This document shows, piece by piece, positions 53,901-62,085 of a stretch of DNA of 64,000 nucleotides; within the stretch, counting starts at the first letter, position 1, and each line of letters begins with the position of its first letter. The translations under genes and the position numbers were made by a program. The stretch spans positions 1,586,353 to 1,650,352 of the forward strand of contig NZ_KI912267.1 of the NCBI RefSeq assembly GCF_000235425.2, in the 5' to 3' direction. This stretch comes from Pseudofrankia saprophytica. GTDB taxonomy: Bacteria; Actinomycetota; Actinomycetes; Frankiales; Frankiaceae. The notes under the pieces are model-generated. The model was given only the letters and a program-made list of their open reading frames with translations. It searched no databases and was not told where the DNA came from.

Positions 53901-54089
53901 GCCGCGCTGCTACTCGGGGCCGCGGTGGCGCTGCGCGGAACGGCGGTCGCGGGCGATGTGGACGTGACGGGGATCGCCCGGGAAGCGAGCGAGCGCCTGG
54001 GTGCCGCGGCGTTCGCCGAGGCGTTTGCGCGGGGCGCGGCGATGACTCCCGAGCAGGCGCTGACAGCCCTTGACGGTGCGGGCGGGTAA
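51000..54089 (+). CDS. AfsR/SARP-type regulator with BTAD, NB-ARC-like and TPR regions
   Basis: 1029 residues from the ATG at 51000. MQFGILGPLEVRSATGETIH starts the OmpR-like winged HTH (residues 1-95), followed by a BTAD domain (DVHRFDRLSREG to about 245). The P-loop ATPase has Walker A IIGPGGSGKTRL near 280 and Walker B LLLVLDNCEHV near 345. DGLPLAVELAAARLRQF is the typical GxP region, and helical TPR-like repeats fill the C-terminal half. It diverges from amidohydrolase A and precedes the FAD monooxygenase. It may control one or both flanking catabolic clusters, but no operator was identified in 50720-50999. Confidence 0.92.
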   Translation: MQFGILGPLEVRSATGETIHVGGPRPRALLVILLLNAGRVVGVEQIIAGQYGDGPPDGAVGAVQAHVSRLRRSLPADLIAFQGAGYRLTVDPEDVDVHRFDRLSREGRRLLTAGDNAGAVAALRAALELWRGPALADLPYGQAQAARLEELRLAASEDLVEAELALPEGSPVAELRALVSAHPLRERPRGQLMRALHASGRQAEALAEFEEARRLLADEFGADPSPELADTHLAILRARQAAPPSRRQGLAAQLTSFVGRERELARLDELRDARLVTIIGPGGSGKTRLVIESAGRARPEVCFADLSPLDSGDQVPQAVLGAVGLRESGFRSPATDPTRRLVAALDRELLLVLDNCEHVIASVAALARTLLAECPGLAILATSREPLGLTGETLLPLAPLDTPPPNTAAGDALAYPAVRLFADRAAAVRPGFTVRQDNVQTVVEICAALDGLPLAVELAAARLRQFTVVEIANRLAAHGHFQLLSRGDRTAAVRQQTLRAAVEWSWDLLGPAEQVLARRFAVFSGGASLAAVEAVCEVADADEVLADLLDRSLVETDGERYRMLDTIRLFCAERLAQAGEQEPLRRAHARYHLELAQRADPHLRRSEQLDWLARLSAEHDNLMAALHWAVRDDRETALRMVAALAAYWWLSGRRGEAGQAAAELLTKLPDEDKVPDGLEEEYVSCVVHAVPKAKPEHWVRAGRIMRTRDRALLHPFGAALWGMAAGPPVSPVSGADRLLGSDPWNVALGRLSHGLLKVLGGRPADGERELLDVLALFRALGERWGTAQALDWLAQVASWRGEWKRAHELWSQALELLEQLGALEEHADLLCGRAGCRVRQGDLDGASADYRRAVGLSAQAGQPGTPPAVQLGLGEIARLRGDTRAAGTWLSQALESAQSGDFGTESTVARALTALGRLAGSAGEPAQALRRHDEALAAARTSPLASVLADTAEGQAGAALLSGSDERAALLLGAAVALRGTAVAGDVDVTGIAREASERLGAAAFAEAFARGAAMTPEQALTALDGAGG

Positions 54090-54141
54090 CCGTCAGCCGA
54101 CCATCGGTGGGCTGTCAGCGCCCGCCGCGATGCTGCCGGAC

Positions 54142-55302
54142 ATGAAGAACACGACGGTCCTCGTCTCCGGCGCGAGCATCGCTGGCCCTGCCCTCGCTTA
54201 CTGGCTGAACCGCTACGGCGCCACTGTCACCATCGTGGAGAAGGCGGCCGCGCTGCGTGCCGGCGGCCAGGCCGTCGACTTCAAGGGCGCTACCCACCGC
54301 GAGGTCCTCGAACGGATGGGCCTCCTGGAGGAGGTCCGGCTGCGCCAGACCGGCGGCCGCGACCAGACCATCATCGACGCGAGCGGCAAGCCGCTGGCCG
54401 TCATCCCCGGCGAGTTCACCGGCGGCGAGATCGAGATCCGCCGCGGCGACCTGGCCCAGCTGCTGTACGAGCGGACGGCGGGCAGCTGCGAGTACGTCTT
54501 CGGCGACTCCATCACCTCACTGACCGAGACTGCCGGCAGCGTGCACGCCACCTTCGAACGCGCCGCGCCGCGCACCTTCGACCTCGTCGTCGGCGCCGAC
54601 GGCATCCACTCCAATGTCCGGCGGCTCGCCTTTGGGGCCGAGGCCGACCACGTGCGTTTCCTCGGCCACTACTACGCCCTAGCGGACCTCGGCGTCGACG
54701 GCGAGGCCGTCATGTACAACGAGCCCGGTCGGATGGCCGCGCTCGGCGGCCCCAAGGCCCCCGCGTTCTTCGTCTTCGCTTCGGAACAACTTGAGTACGA
54801 CCGCTTCGACACCGAGCGGCAGAAGGAGATACTCGTCTCCGCCTACCGTGGCGGCAAGTGGCGTATTCCCGAGCTGATGTCCAGGGTGCCGCAGTCGGGC
54901 GACTTCTACCTCGACTCGATCAGCCGGGTGGAGACCGAGCACTACGCGAGGGGCAGGGTTGTCCTGCTCGGCGATGCCGGGTACGGGAACACCCTGGGCG
55001 GCTTCGGTACCGGCCTGGCCATCGTGGGCGCCCACGTCCTGGCCGGCGAACTGCTGGCGGCGGGCGGGGATCACCGGGTCGCCTTCCAGCGGTACGAGGA
55101 GGAGTTCCGCGACTACGCGAAGATCGCCAAAAAGGGCAACGCGGGCCCGTTCCTCGCGCCCGGGAGCAAGGCGAGAATCCGAATGCGCAACTGGACGTTC
55201 GCGTCGAAGTTCCTGCTGCGGGCCATGCTCAAGGCGACGGACAAGTTCGCCGCCGGCATCGACCTCAAGGACTACCCGTCGCTCAGTGGCCCGCCCGCGT
55301 GA
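54142..55302 (+). CDS. FAD-dependent aromatic-type monooxygenase
   Basis: 386 residues from the ATG at 54142; ATG at 54130 is an alternative. TVLVSGASIAGPALAYWLNR is the dinucleotide-binding GxGxxG variant, LVVGADGIHSNVRR the DG motif, and VVLLGDAGYGNTLGGFGTGL the GD motif that binds FAD ribityl. This is a class A flavoprotein hydroxylase close to those of tetracycline/polyketide tailoring and resistance (TetX-like). It lies 52 nt after the AfsR-type regulator and is probably controlled by it. It could hydroxylate an aromatic or heterocyclic substrate of the neighbouring pathways. Confidence 0.92.
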   Translation: MKNTTVLVSGASIAGPALAYWLNRYGATVTIVEKAAALRAGGQAVDFKGATHREVLERMGLLEEVRLRQTGGRDQTIIDASGKPLAVIPGEFTGGEIEIRRGDLAQLLYERTAGSCEYVFGDSITSLTETAGSVHATFERAAPRTFDLVVGADGIHSNVRRLAFGAEADHVRFLGHYYALADLGVDGEAVMYNEPGRMAALGGPKAPAFFVFASEQLEYDRFDTERQKEILVSAYRGGKWRIPELMSRVPQSGDFYLDSISRVETEHYARGRVVLLGDAGYGNTLGGFGTGLAIVGAHVLAGELLAAGGDHRVAFQRYEEEFRDYAKIAKKGNAGPFLAPGSKARIRMRNWTFASKFLLRAMLKATDKFAAGIDLKDYPSLSGPPA

Positions 55303-55377
55303 CGCCGCGCGGCACCTTGTCTGGTCGCGAACACCCGCCAAGGCGTGACATCGCCACCGCCCGTCACAACGGAGTGA

Positions 55378-55674
55378 TCACCCGGCGACGACTCGTTCCC
55401 ACGCGCGGCGGATCGGCGCTGGCAGGACCAGCTCCGGCCAGGCGTCGACCAGCAGTGCTCCGTCGACGTAGGCGAGGATGTCCTCGGGCTGGCCCTCGCG
55501 CAGCACGATCTCGTACACCCGGTGACGTTGCTGCCGATCGGCGAGATCATAGATCCGCTCCGGGTCGGACCAACCCAGGTGGATCGGCAGGCGCACACGC
55601 GCGAGCGCCTGGCGCAGTGGAAGCCTGGGCAGCTTGTCCGGCACCGCGAACGGTCGTGCGCGCCCGTCCGTCAC
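55378..55674 (-). CDS. Conserved hypothetical protein
   Basis: 98 residues. RLPIHLGWSDPERIYDLADR, then HRVYEIVLREGQPEDILAYV and DGALLVDAWPELVLP, are recognisable as a small actinobacterial protein of unknown function often found near regulators or transposon-like DNA. The first 43 codons overlap the C-terminal reading of the PucR-type gene in another frame, so one end may be misread. No domain of known function can be assigned. Confidence 0.65.
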   Translation of the reverse strand: MTDGRARPFAVPDKLPRLPLRQALARVRLPIHLGWSDPERIYDLADRQQRHRVYEIVLREGQPEDILAYVDGALLVDAWPELVLPAPIRRAWERVVAG

Positions 55675-56899
55675 GATCTCGAAGGACGGTGGCGGCCGTG
55701 GTCAGGTGATGGGCGAGGGCGGCGGCGTGCAGAGTGGTGAGGCGGCCCGTCGTCGGGTGGGCGCCGGTGAGCTCGTCGAGGAGCGTGGGCAGGCGGCGGC
55801 GCAGCTTCGCCGGCTGGGTATCGAGGCGGGCGGCCACCGCGTCGAGGGTGCCGTCGGTCTCCAGGTAGGCCGACAGCAGGTCGACGCCGCTCGGGTCGAG
55901 GCCGGCGAGGGCGCGTTCGGCGAACGCGCGCAGCTTGGCGACGGGGACGCCCAGCAGCAGGCGCTCCAGGCCCAGCTCGTCGAACAGCAGCGTGGTCCTG
56001 TCCTGGTCCGGGTCGCGTTCGTGGCTGGTGCGCAGCAGGGCGAGGACGGCGTCCGCCGAGCGGAACGAGGCCGCGGTCTCGGCCGGCTCGGCCGGGTCAC
56101 CGGGGGCCTCCGGCCCGGCGGCCGCCAGCACCGCGCGCGGCGAGCCGAGCTGGTAGGCGAGGTGGCTGCACAGACGGGCGAGCTCGGCGGGCACGTCACC
56201 GGACAGCAGCGTCCAGGCCCGCGCCGCCTCGCGCAGCACCGGAAAGCCGATCGGCCCCCAGGCCGCCGCCCACGCGTCGAGATCCTTCCCCACGTACTGC
56301 AGCGCGACGCCGGCATGTGGGATGCAGACGTCCAGGCCGAAGCTCTCGGCGACCCGGACGAACTCGGCCGCCGGCCGGACCGCGCCGTGCCGGATGTCGT
56401 CGATCACGACGTCCACCCGCCGCGCGAGCGCCGCCGCGTGCGCCTCCCGCCGGACCGCGGCGATCGCCAGCGCCGTCGAGGCGGCCGCGACCAGCTGGCC
56501 GGCGCGCGCGTCCGCACTCTGCCCCGTGGCCGCCTCGATGAGCAGGGCGCCGAGGTAGCGGTTGCCCATCCGGATCGGGTCCCCATGACCGCGCCAACCG
56601 TCGCGGCAGGCGACCGGGGCGTCCGCTCTCCCCAGTGCGTCGCTGAGGACAGGCCCGAGAGCCGGGCCGACCAGGAGCGCGGCCATGGCGACGGCGGTGC
56701 TACCGCGGGCCGTCTGGTCGGCGGCGGGGCCGGAGGCGGTCGGTTCCGAGGCGGCGAGGAGGTTGCCCGTCATGTCGAGGAGGCGAACCGAGCGGCCCGC
56801 GGCGGCGGCGAGCTGGGCGAGCAGGCCTGGCCATTCGGCCCCGTCGAGGGCGGCGGCGACGAGATCCGCCTCCAGCCGGGCCAGGTCGGGGCCCGTCAT
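55547..56899 (-). CDS. PucR-family transcriptional regulator
   Basis: 450 residues from the ATG at 56899, overlapping the methyltransferase stop (ATGA). The C-terminal HTH_30 segment (FAERALAGLDPSGVDLLSAY, LETDGTLDAVAARLDTQPAK, LRRRLPTLLDEL) identifies the PucR class, whose members often control purine and nitrogen-compound catabolism. The N-terminal half looks like a degenerate GAF-like sensor (GRSVRLLDMTGNLLAAS). The last 35 residues (VRGAGQAAQASTAPGAR and on) look like readthrough into the next gene and may not be real. Being inside the minus-strand cluster, it is its likely regulator. Confidence 0.85.
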   Translation of the reverse strand: MTGPDLARLEADLVAAALDGAEWPGLLAQLAAAAGRSVRLLDMTGNLLAASEPTASGPAADQTARGSTAVAMAALLVGPALGPVLSDALGRADAPVACRDGWRGHGDPIRMGNRYLGALLIEAATGQSADARAGQLVAAASTALAIAAVRREAHAAALARRVDVVIDDIRHGAVRPAAEFVRVAESFGLDVCIPHAGVALQYVGKDLDAWAAAWGPIGFPVLREAARAWTLLSGDVPAELARLCSHLAYQLGSPRAVLAAAGPEAPGDPAEPAETAASFRSADAVLALLRTSHERDPDQDRTTLLFDELGLERLLLGVPVAKLRAFAERALAGLDPSGVDLLSAYLETDGTLDAVAARLDTQPAKLRRRLPTLLDELTGAHPTTGRLTTLHAAALAHHLTTAATVLRDRDGRARTTVRGAGQAAQASTAPGARACAPADPPGLVRPGADL

Positions 56900-57936
56900 G
56901 GCGGCGGCGCCTGACCAGGTTCGGTGGCGACGACGACGAGCTGGCCGGGCAGCAGCTGCCGGGTCGTCCACGGGACCAGACCGACCTCGGCGAGCCAGGA
57001 CAGCAGCGTGGGCAGCTCGATGACCTCCGCCTCGTAGGTGTTGGCGAGGATCGTGAGCGCCATCGACTGCGGCAGGCTGCTCTCCAGGTCGGGCGCGGTG
57101 GGCGGCTCGGCGGGGCGGAAGTAGTCGGAGATGACGACGAACCCGCCGGGGCGCAGGGCGCCGCGGGCGCGCAGCAGCAGCGCCTTGGCGAGGTCGGCTG
57201 ACTGCAGGCCGATCACGTGGCCGATCGTCACGACCGCCGCCTCCCCGATGGGGAGTACCGCGTCGAGGTAGCTGCCGGCGAGGACGTCCAGGCGGTCGGC
57301 GACACCGTGCTCGGTGGCGGCCGCCTCGGCGAACGGGGTGATCGTCGGCAGGTCGACCGCCAGCGCCCGGGCGCGCGGCCAGGCGAGCAGCATGCCGATC
57401 GCCCACGGCGCCGCGCCCGCGCCGAGGTCGAGGACCAGCGCGCCGGGGCCGGGGTCGGGCAGCAGGGCGGCGGTGGCCCGGGCGACGGCCTGCTGGGTGG
57501 GAGCGCTCGCGGCCGCGAGCCGGCCGTAGAACAGGCCGGCGTCGTCCTCGACGGAGCGGGTCGGCCGGCCGCGCCGCAGCGTCGCCGACAGCTCCGGCCA
57601 GGCCGTGCGCGGTCCGGGCGAGTACCGGACCATCTCGACCATCGACAGCGGCGCGTCGCGCAGCAGGTAGCCGCGCGCCGCCGGGGTCAGCTCGAAGCGC
57701 CGGTCGCCGGCCGTCGTCAGCAGCCCGACGCTGACGAGGTAGTCGAGCACGACGGCGAGCCGGCTGCCGGCGACACCGGTCGCCTCGGCCAGCTCGTCGA
57801 GGCGACGCTGCCCGCCGGCCAGTTCCTCGAACACGCCGAGGTCAAGCGCCGCGACCACCAGCCAGTACCGGGTGTAGCCGGTGATGACCTCCCAGATCGG
57901 GGTCGGCGGCCCGCCCGAGTGCGCCAACCCACCCAC
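56896..57936 (-). CDS. Methyltransferase-fold protein A (Methyltransf_2-like)
   Basis: 346 residues from the GTG at 57936, chosen for GGGAGG just upstream; the longer start at 58011 would be inside the inverted repeat. The N-terminal dimerisation/winged-helix part (PTPIWEVITGYTRYWLVVAA, RLDELAEATGVAGSRLAVVL) is followed by a SAM-binding motif (LVLDLGAGAAPWA). Plant-like O-methyltransferases have a catalytic His-Asp in HVLHDW; here it is IGHVIGLQSADLA, without the Asp. Methyl transfer is thus plausible but not certain. It is a paralogue of the protein at 62086. It overlaps the PucR-type gene. Confidence 0.88.
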   Translation of the reverse strand: MGGLAHSGGPPTPIWEVITGYTRYWLVVAALDLGVFEELAGGQRRLDELAEATGVAGSRLAVVLDYLVSVGLLTTAGDRRFELTPAARGYLLRDAPLSMVEMVRYSPGPRTAWPELSATLRRGRPTRSVEDDAGLFYGRLAAASAPTQQAVARATAALLPDPGPGALVLDLGAGAAPWAIGMLLAWPRARALAVDLPTITPFAEAAATEHGVADRLDVLAGSYLDAVLPIGEAAVVTIGHVIGLQSADLAKALLLRARGALRPGGFVVISDYFRPAEPPTAPDLESSLPQSMALTILANTYEAEVIELPTLLSWLAEVGLVPWTTRQLLPGQLVVVATEPGQAPPP

Positions 57937-57969
57937 CCCCGCCCTCCCAAAAAATCTGATCGTGAATCT

Positions 57970-58066
57970 GTGGCAGATGGCGCCCTCTATGGGCCTTCTG
58001 AGGTGACACACCCGGACGTTCGGAGCGTGTCACCTCAGGGAGCCTATGGGCTCCGCCATCTGCCAC
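57970..58066. repeat. 97-nt cloverleaf-shaped inverted repeat
   Basis: The outer stem is 57970-57981 with 58055-58066 (12 bp). Inside are three hairpins: GCCC-TCTAT-GGGC (57982-57994), a 12-bp stem 57998-58009 with 58027-58038 around a 17-nt loop, and GGAGCC-TATG-GGCTCC (58039-58054). It lies between the acetamidase stop and the methyltransferase A start. It is not a tRNA by sequence. Confidence 0.8.
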
Positions 58067-58089
58067 GATCCGACGTTGGGCGGCGGGGT

Positions 58090-59232
58090 CTACAGGGCGG
58101 GGAAGTCGCTTTTGCGGATCTTGCAGTGGACGCCCTTGACGTCGTCGACGACCTGACTGACGGCGAAGTCGGCGGCGGCGGACAGGTAGGCCATCGCGTT
58201 CGCGCGGCTCATCCCGACCTTGGTCGACAGGAAGCCGATCGCGGCGCGGGTGGCCTTGCGCATCGCCTCGTCGAGGTCGCGGTCCATGCCGACCGGCAGC
58301 CAGTACTGGTCGGTCTCGCCGAACGGCTCGCGCAGCGCGCCGATGACCCGGTCGGCATCGTGGCCCTTGAGCACATCGAGGACGACGGTGGCCCGCAGCG
58401 GAGCCTCCAGCGCGGTGAGCGCGACCTCCCCGTCGCCCTGGGCGTAGTGCGGGTCGCCGACGTAGAACAGGCCGCCGTCGACCTGCACGGGCAGGTAGAA
58501 GGTGCTGCCGGCGCCGAGCAGGGCGATGTCGTGGTTTCCACCATGCGCCCCCGGCGGGACGGAGCCGACCGCGGCGGTGGTGTCCGGGGCGACGCCCATG
58601 ATCCCGAGGAACGGGGCGAGCGGGAAGACTGCCTCCGCGTTCGGCAGGCCGGGGTTGCCGAACGGCAGGACGCCGTAGTCGACGCCGCCGACGGTGCGGG
58701 TTCGGGTGAAGGTGAGCACCGAGCCGTAGCGCTCGGGATGGTCCTTGTCGGCGTCGGGCTGGCGGACGGTGCCCTCGGGGAACTCGCCGGCCAGGCAGCC
58801 GAGGCCGTGGCGGTTGCTGATCACGCCGAACGTGGCACGCAGCTCGAGGCCGACGACGCGGACACGCAGCACGTCACCGGCGACGGCGCCGTCGACCTGG
58901 ATCGGGCCGGTGACGATGTGCGGGCCGGCGTCGAAACCGTGCTCGATGCCGGACGCGGCGATCGCGACCTGGTCGGCCGGGATCTCCTCGGGCCGCACGC
59001 CGTGGGAGCCGAAGTAGGCCACCGGGTCGCGGCCCTGGTCCTCCATGACGCCCTCGTGGCTGACCGTGTCGACGGTGACCGCGGTGCCGGGGGCGACGCG
59101 CAGGACGGGCTCGGCCGCCGCGTTCGGCAGGAAGCCCCAGCGGACTGTCTCCGGCGTGGACGCGAGGTAGGCGTTGCCCGTGGCCGCGCTGCTGGTACTG
59201 CTGCTGGTACTGCTGCTGACGGTGGTGGTCAT
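58090..59232 (-). CDS. Acetamidase/formamidase
   Basis: 380 residues. The FmdA/AmdA pattern is clear: VTVDTVSHEGVM, GPIQVDGAVAGDVLRV, SVPPGAHGGNHDI and GDPHYAQGDGEVALTALEAP. The family hydrolyses short amides to acid and ammonia. The first 18 residues are Ser/Thr-rich (TVSSSTSSSTSSAATGN), encoded by a 12-nt repeat at 59188-59211. The start overlaps the Rieske gene stop (ATGA). In this cluster it would release nitrogen late in the pathway. Confidence 0.93.
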   Translation of the reverse strand: MTTTVSSSTSSSTSSAATGNAYLASTPETVRWGFLPNAAAEPVLRVAPGTAVTVDTVSHEGVMEDQGRDPVAYFGSHGVRPEEIPADQVAIAASGIEHGFDAGPHIVTGPIQVDGAVAGDVLRVRVVGLELRATFGVISNRHGLGCLAGEFPEGTVRQPDADKDHPERYGSVLTFTRTRTVGGVDYGVLPFGNPGLPNAEAVFPLAPFLGIMGVAPDTTAAVGSVPPGAHGGNHDIALLGAGSTFYLPVQVDGGLFYVGDPHYAQGDGEVALTALEAPLRATVVLDVLKGHDADRVIGALREPFGETDQYWLPVGMDRDLDEAMRKATRAAIGFLSTKVGMSRANAMAYLSAAADFAVSQVVDDVKGVHCKIRKSDFPAL

Positions 59233-60533
59233 GCGGCAACCTCACGGTCGGTCGGGTCGGAGATCGGCGCGAGGGCCGGGGTGCCGGCGCCAACTCCGGT
59301 GCCAAGGTTGGCGCTGGCGCTGGCGCTGGTACTGGCGCTGGTACTGGTACTGGCGGACGAGGTGCGGCGGCCGCCGTCGGGCCAGTTCTCGGTGTAGCGG
59401 CGCACCAGCCACTGGTTGAACTGCTGCTGCGCCTCCTCCAGGTAGGAGTACCGGCCGCGCGGGGCGAACCGGCTGGTCAGGCCGCGCTGGACGCCGGTGG
59501 TCGCCAGGACATCCTGGGCGACGATGCCGTTCACGCCGGCCTCGGAGAGCTGGAATCTCTCCTCGAAGAGCCGGTCGCGCAGCGCCTCGGGGTGGAAGAG
59601 GTAGTGCACCTCGACCTCGATGTGGCCGGCGTCCTTCGGCCGGATCAGGAAGTAGAACGCCTGGTCGGGCGCGACGCCGAGGCACAGCGTCGGCGGCACC
59701 AGCGCGAACGCCGCCCGTGAGCGTTCCTCCTGCGTCAGCCCCGGAAAGATCGGCAGCAGCGCCTTCTGCAGCGCGTTGAAACCGCCGTCGGGAAACAGGA
59801 ACCCGTTGGTGCGGGCGATGGCGGCGTCGTCCGGCCCGTACGGCAGGAACGACGAGCGGTTGGACGGGCAGAAGTCGTGCACGCCCGCGTGCAGCCGGCT
59901 GGCGTGGTAACCGTCGTTGAAGTTCTCGAACATGATCTTCCAGTTCCACGGCATGGAAGGGCTCTCGAACGACTTGCGGGACACGCACCGGCCGAGCTCG
60001 TAGTGGGCGAACAGCTCGTCGAGCTTGGCCAGCCGCGGCGCGAGCGGCTCCGGGGCCGCCCGGAGGCTGGTGAAGACGAAGCCCTGCCAGACCTCGACCG
60101 GCAGCGACGGCAGACCCCAGCGGGACCGGTCGAAGTCCTCCGTGCGGTCCATCTCGCGGGCACCGACGAGGCCGCCGTCCAGGCCGTAGGTCCAGTGGTG
60201 GTAGGCGCACTTGAACGCCCGGCAGTTGCCCCGGCCCTCCGAGACGAGCATGCCGCGGTGCTGGCAGACCGGGGAGAGCACCCGGACCGCGCCATCCTGG
60301 CCGCGGACGAGGGTGAGCCGCTCGCCGATGATCTCGACGTTGACGAAGTCACCGGGGTTCGGGACATCGGACTCGCGGCCCAGGCAGAGCCACTCCTGGC
60401 CGAAGACAGCCTCCTTCTCGAAGGCGAAGAACTCCTCGTCCGTGTAACAGGTAGCCGGCAGCGTGCTGGCCTGGGACGTGGGCAGGACGGAGGCGGCGAA
60501 AGACTCCAGCAGCTGCGGGGTGAGTACCGTCAT
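59229..60533 (-). CDS. Rieske non-heme iron oxygenase, alpha subunit
   Basis: 434 residues from the ATG at 60533. The Rieske cluster ligands are CQHRG and CAYHHW (residues about 96-120). The mononuclear iron site is NFNDGYHASRLHAG. FDRSRWGLPSLPVEVWQGFV and RYSYLEEAQQQFNQWLVRRY agree with ring-hydroxylating or N-demethylating oxygenases. No ferredoxin or reductase gene is visible. The C-terminus is an unusual Ser/Ala/Thr tail coded by seven GCGCTG/GTACTG hexamers at 59311-59352. Translational overlap joins it to the acetamidase. Confidence 0.93.
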   Translation of the reverse strand: MTVLTPQLLESFAASVLPTSQASTLPATCYTDEEFFAFEKEAVFGQEWLCLGRESDVPNPGDFVNVEIIGERLTLVRGQDGAVRVLSPVCQHRGMLVSEGRGNCRAFKCAYHHWTYGLDGGLVGAREMDRTEDFDRSRWGLPSLPVEVWQGFVFTSLRAAPEPLAPRLAKLDELFAHYELGRCVSRKSFESPSMPWNWKIMFENFNDGYHASRLHAGVHDFCPSNRSSFLPYGPDDAAIARTNGFLFPDGGFNALQKALLPIFPGLTQEERSRAAFALVPPTLCLGVAPDQAFYFLIRPKDAGHIEVEVHYLFHPEALRDRLFEERFQLSEAGVNGIVAQDVLATTGVQRGLTSRFAPRGRYSYLEEAQQQFNQWLVRRYTENWPDGGRRTSSASTSTSASTSASASANLGTGVGAGTPALAPISDPTDREVAA

Positions 60534-60627
60534 AGCCTCTTCTCGCGTCTCGTCTCCGCGCGTCTCGTGCACGCGCGCGTCGTGAAATCGTCTACGGGTT
60601 CCGTGTCGGAACGGTTAAAGGGGACGG

Positions 60628-62082
60628 TTAGACCAGGGGCCAGCGGGCCTTGTTCGGCAGGCCGGAGCGGGCGGTGATGGCCTCGCCGGCGGCCTGCGCC
60701 TCGGCGTACAGGCGGTCCTCGTCGAGGGTCGTGTGGTGGTAGTTCTCGACGACCCGGCGGCCATCCACCCAGACGCTGTGGACGCCCCGGCCGTCGGCGG
60801 ACCAGACCAGCTGGTTGGCCACGTTCAGCAGCGGGCGCCACTCGGGCCGATCGGTGTCGTGCGCGACCAGGTCGGCCTTGCGGCCAGCCTCCAGCACACC
60901 GATCTGGTCGGTGAGGCCAAGCCCGCGCGCGCCCGCGAGCGTCGCCATCTCGAAGGCCTGCTCTGCGGGGAACATGGTCGCGTCGCGGCGGGCGTCCTTG
61001 AACAGGCCGGCGACCAGGTAGGTCGCCCGCATCAGGTCGGAGTAGTTCGACGCGTTGTTGCCGTCGGTGCCGATGGCGACGTTCACGCCCCTGGCGACCA
61101 TCTCCGGGAACTTGCCGATCTGGGTGACGCCATACGACACCTTCAGCGCCGTCGTCGGGCAGTGCGCGACGGACGTGCCGGCCTGCGCCATCAGGTCGAT
61201 CTCGTTGTCGTCGACGTGGACGGCGTGCGTCAGGATCACGTTGTCGCCCAGCACGCCGAGGTCGGCCAGGTGCTCCATCGGGCGGCGGCCGTAGGTGGCG
61301 AGGAAGTGCTCCGGGTCCAGGCGCGCCGGGGACATGTGGAACGACAGGCCGGTGCCGCGGTCGCGGGCGAGCTCGGCCGCGGCCCTCCACAGGTCATCGG
61401 TGCAGGTGGTGTGGCCGACCAGGATCGGCCAGGCCGACAGCCGCCCGTCCGCGACGCTCGCGAACCGGTCCAGCTCGTCGACGAGGCCCTTGATCGCCTC
61501 GTCCGTCGTCTGCCGGTAGACCTCGGGCTCCGGCGGCAGGTCCCAGGTCCAGCGGCCGACCCGGCCGCGGATGCCGGTCTCGACCAGCCCGTCGACGACG
61601 GCGTCGAGGAAACGGATCGTGCCGGCCTCGAGGAACGTCGTGGTGCCGGTGCGCAGCATCTCCAGCGCCGCGAGCTGGCCGGAGATCCGCTCCTCCCGCT
61701 CGGTGTGGTGCGAGTACAGCGGGGTGAGCCAGACGAAGACGTTCTCGAAGAAGGGTGTGTCGTCCGGGACGTATCCGCGGGTCAGCGGCTCGCCGGTGAT
61801 GTGGATGTGGGCGTTGACCAGGCCGGGGGTGAGCACGAAGCGCCGACCGTCGACCAGCTCGCGGGCGCGCAGCGCGGCGAGTACGTCGGCGGTGCGCCCG
61901 ACGGCGGCGATCCTGTCCCCGTCGATCGCCACCGCGCCGTCCCTGATCACCCGGCGCTCGGCATCCATCGTGACGACGAGCGCCCCCGAGATGATCGTGT
62001 CGACCTCGCGGGGAAGGGCTCCGTCACCGGCGCCGGCAGCGACCTGAGGCCGGGGTTGGGGCTGGGGCTCATCGGGCGGCAT
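60628..62082 (-). CDS. TRZ/ATZ-family amidohydrolase B
   Basis: 484 residues. FVLTPGLVNAHIHITGEPLT contains HxH, LSFHMSPARL and VILTHAVHVDDNEIDL give the other metal and catalytic His/Glu, and VNVAIGTDGNNASN supplies the Asp. VAHCPTTALKVSYGV is conserved in this deaminase/dechlorinase group (SAH deaminase, hydroxyatrazine hydrolase, guanine deaminase). The N-terminal 20 residues are Pro/Gln-rich. It starts 3 nt after the methyltransferase B stop. Paralogue of 49286. It should hydrolyse a C-N bond of a nitrogen heterocycle. Confidence 0.92.
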   Translation of the reverse strand: MPPDEPQPQPRPQVAAGAGDGALPREVDTIISGALVVTMDAERRVIRDGAVAIDGDRIAAVGRTADVLAALRARELVDGRRFVLTPGLVNAHIHITGEPLTRGYVPDDTPFFENVFVWLTPLYSHHTEREERISGQLAALEMLRTGTTTFLEAGTIRFLDAVVDGLVETGIRGRVGRWTWDLPPEPEVYRQTTDEAIKGLVDELDRFASVADGRLSAWPILVGHTTCTDDLWRAAAELARDRGTGLSFHMSPARLDPEHFLATYGRRPMEHLADLGVLGDNVILTHAVHVDDNEIDLMAQAGTSVAHCPTTALKVSYGVTQIGKFPEMVARGVNVAIGTDGNNASNYSDLMRATYLVAGLFKDARRDATMFPAEQAFEMATLAGARGLGLTDQIGVLEAGRKADLVAHDTDRPEWRPLLNVANQLVWSADGRGVHSVWVDGRRVVENYHHTTLDEDRLYAEAQAAGEAITARSGLPNKARWPLV

Positions 62083-62085
62083 GCG

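Noticed and set aside
57970-58066. Cloverleaf considered as a tRNA gene
   Set aside because: Arm sizes are wrong, there is no anticodon-loop or T-loop consensus, and the middle arm has a 12-bp stem with a 17-nt loop.
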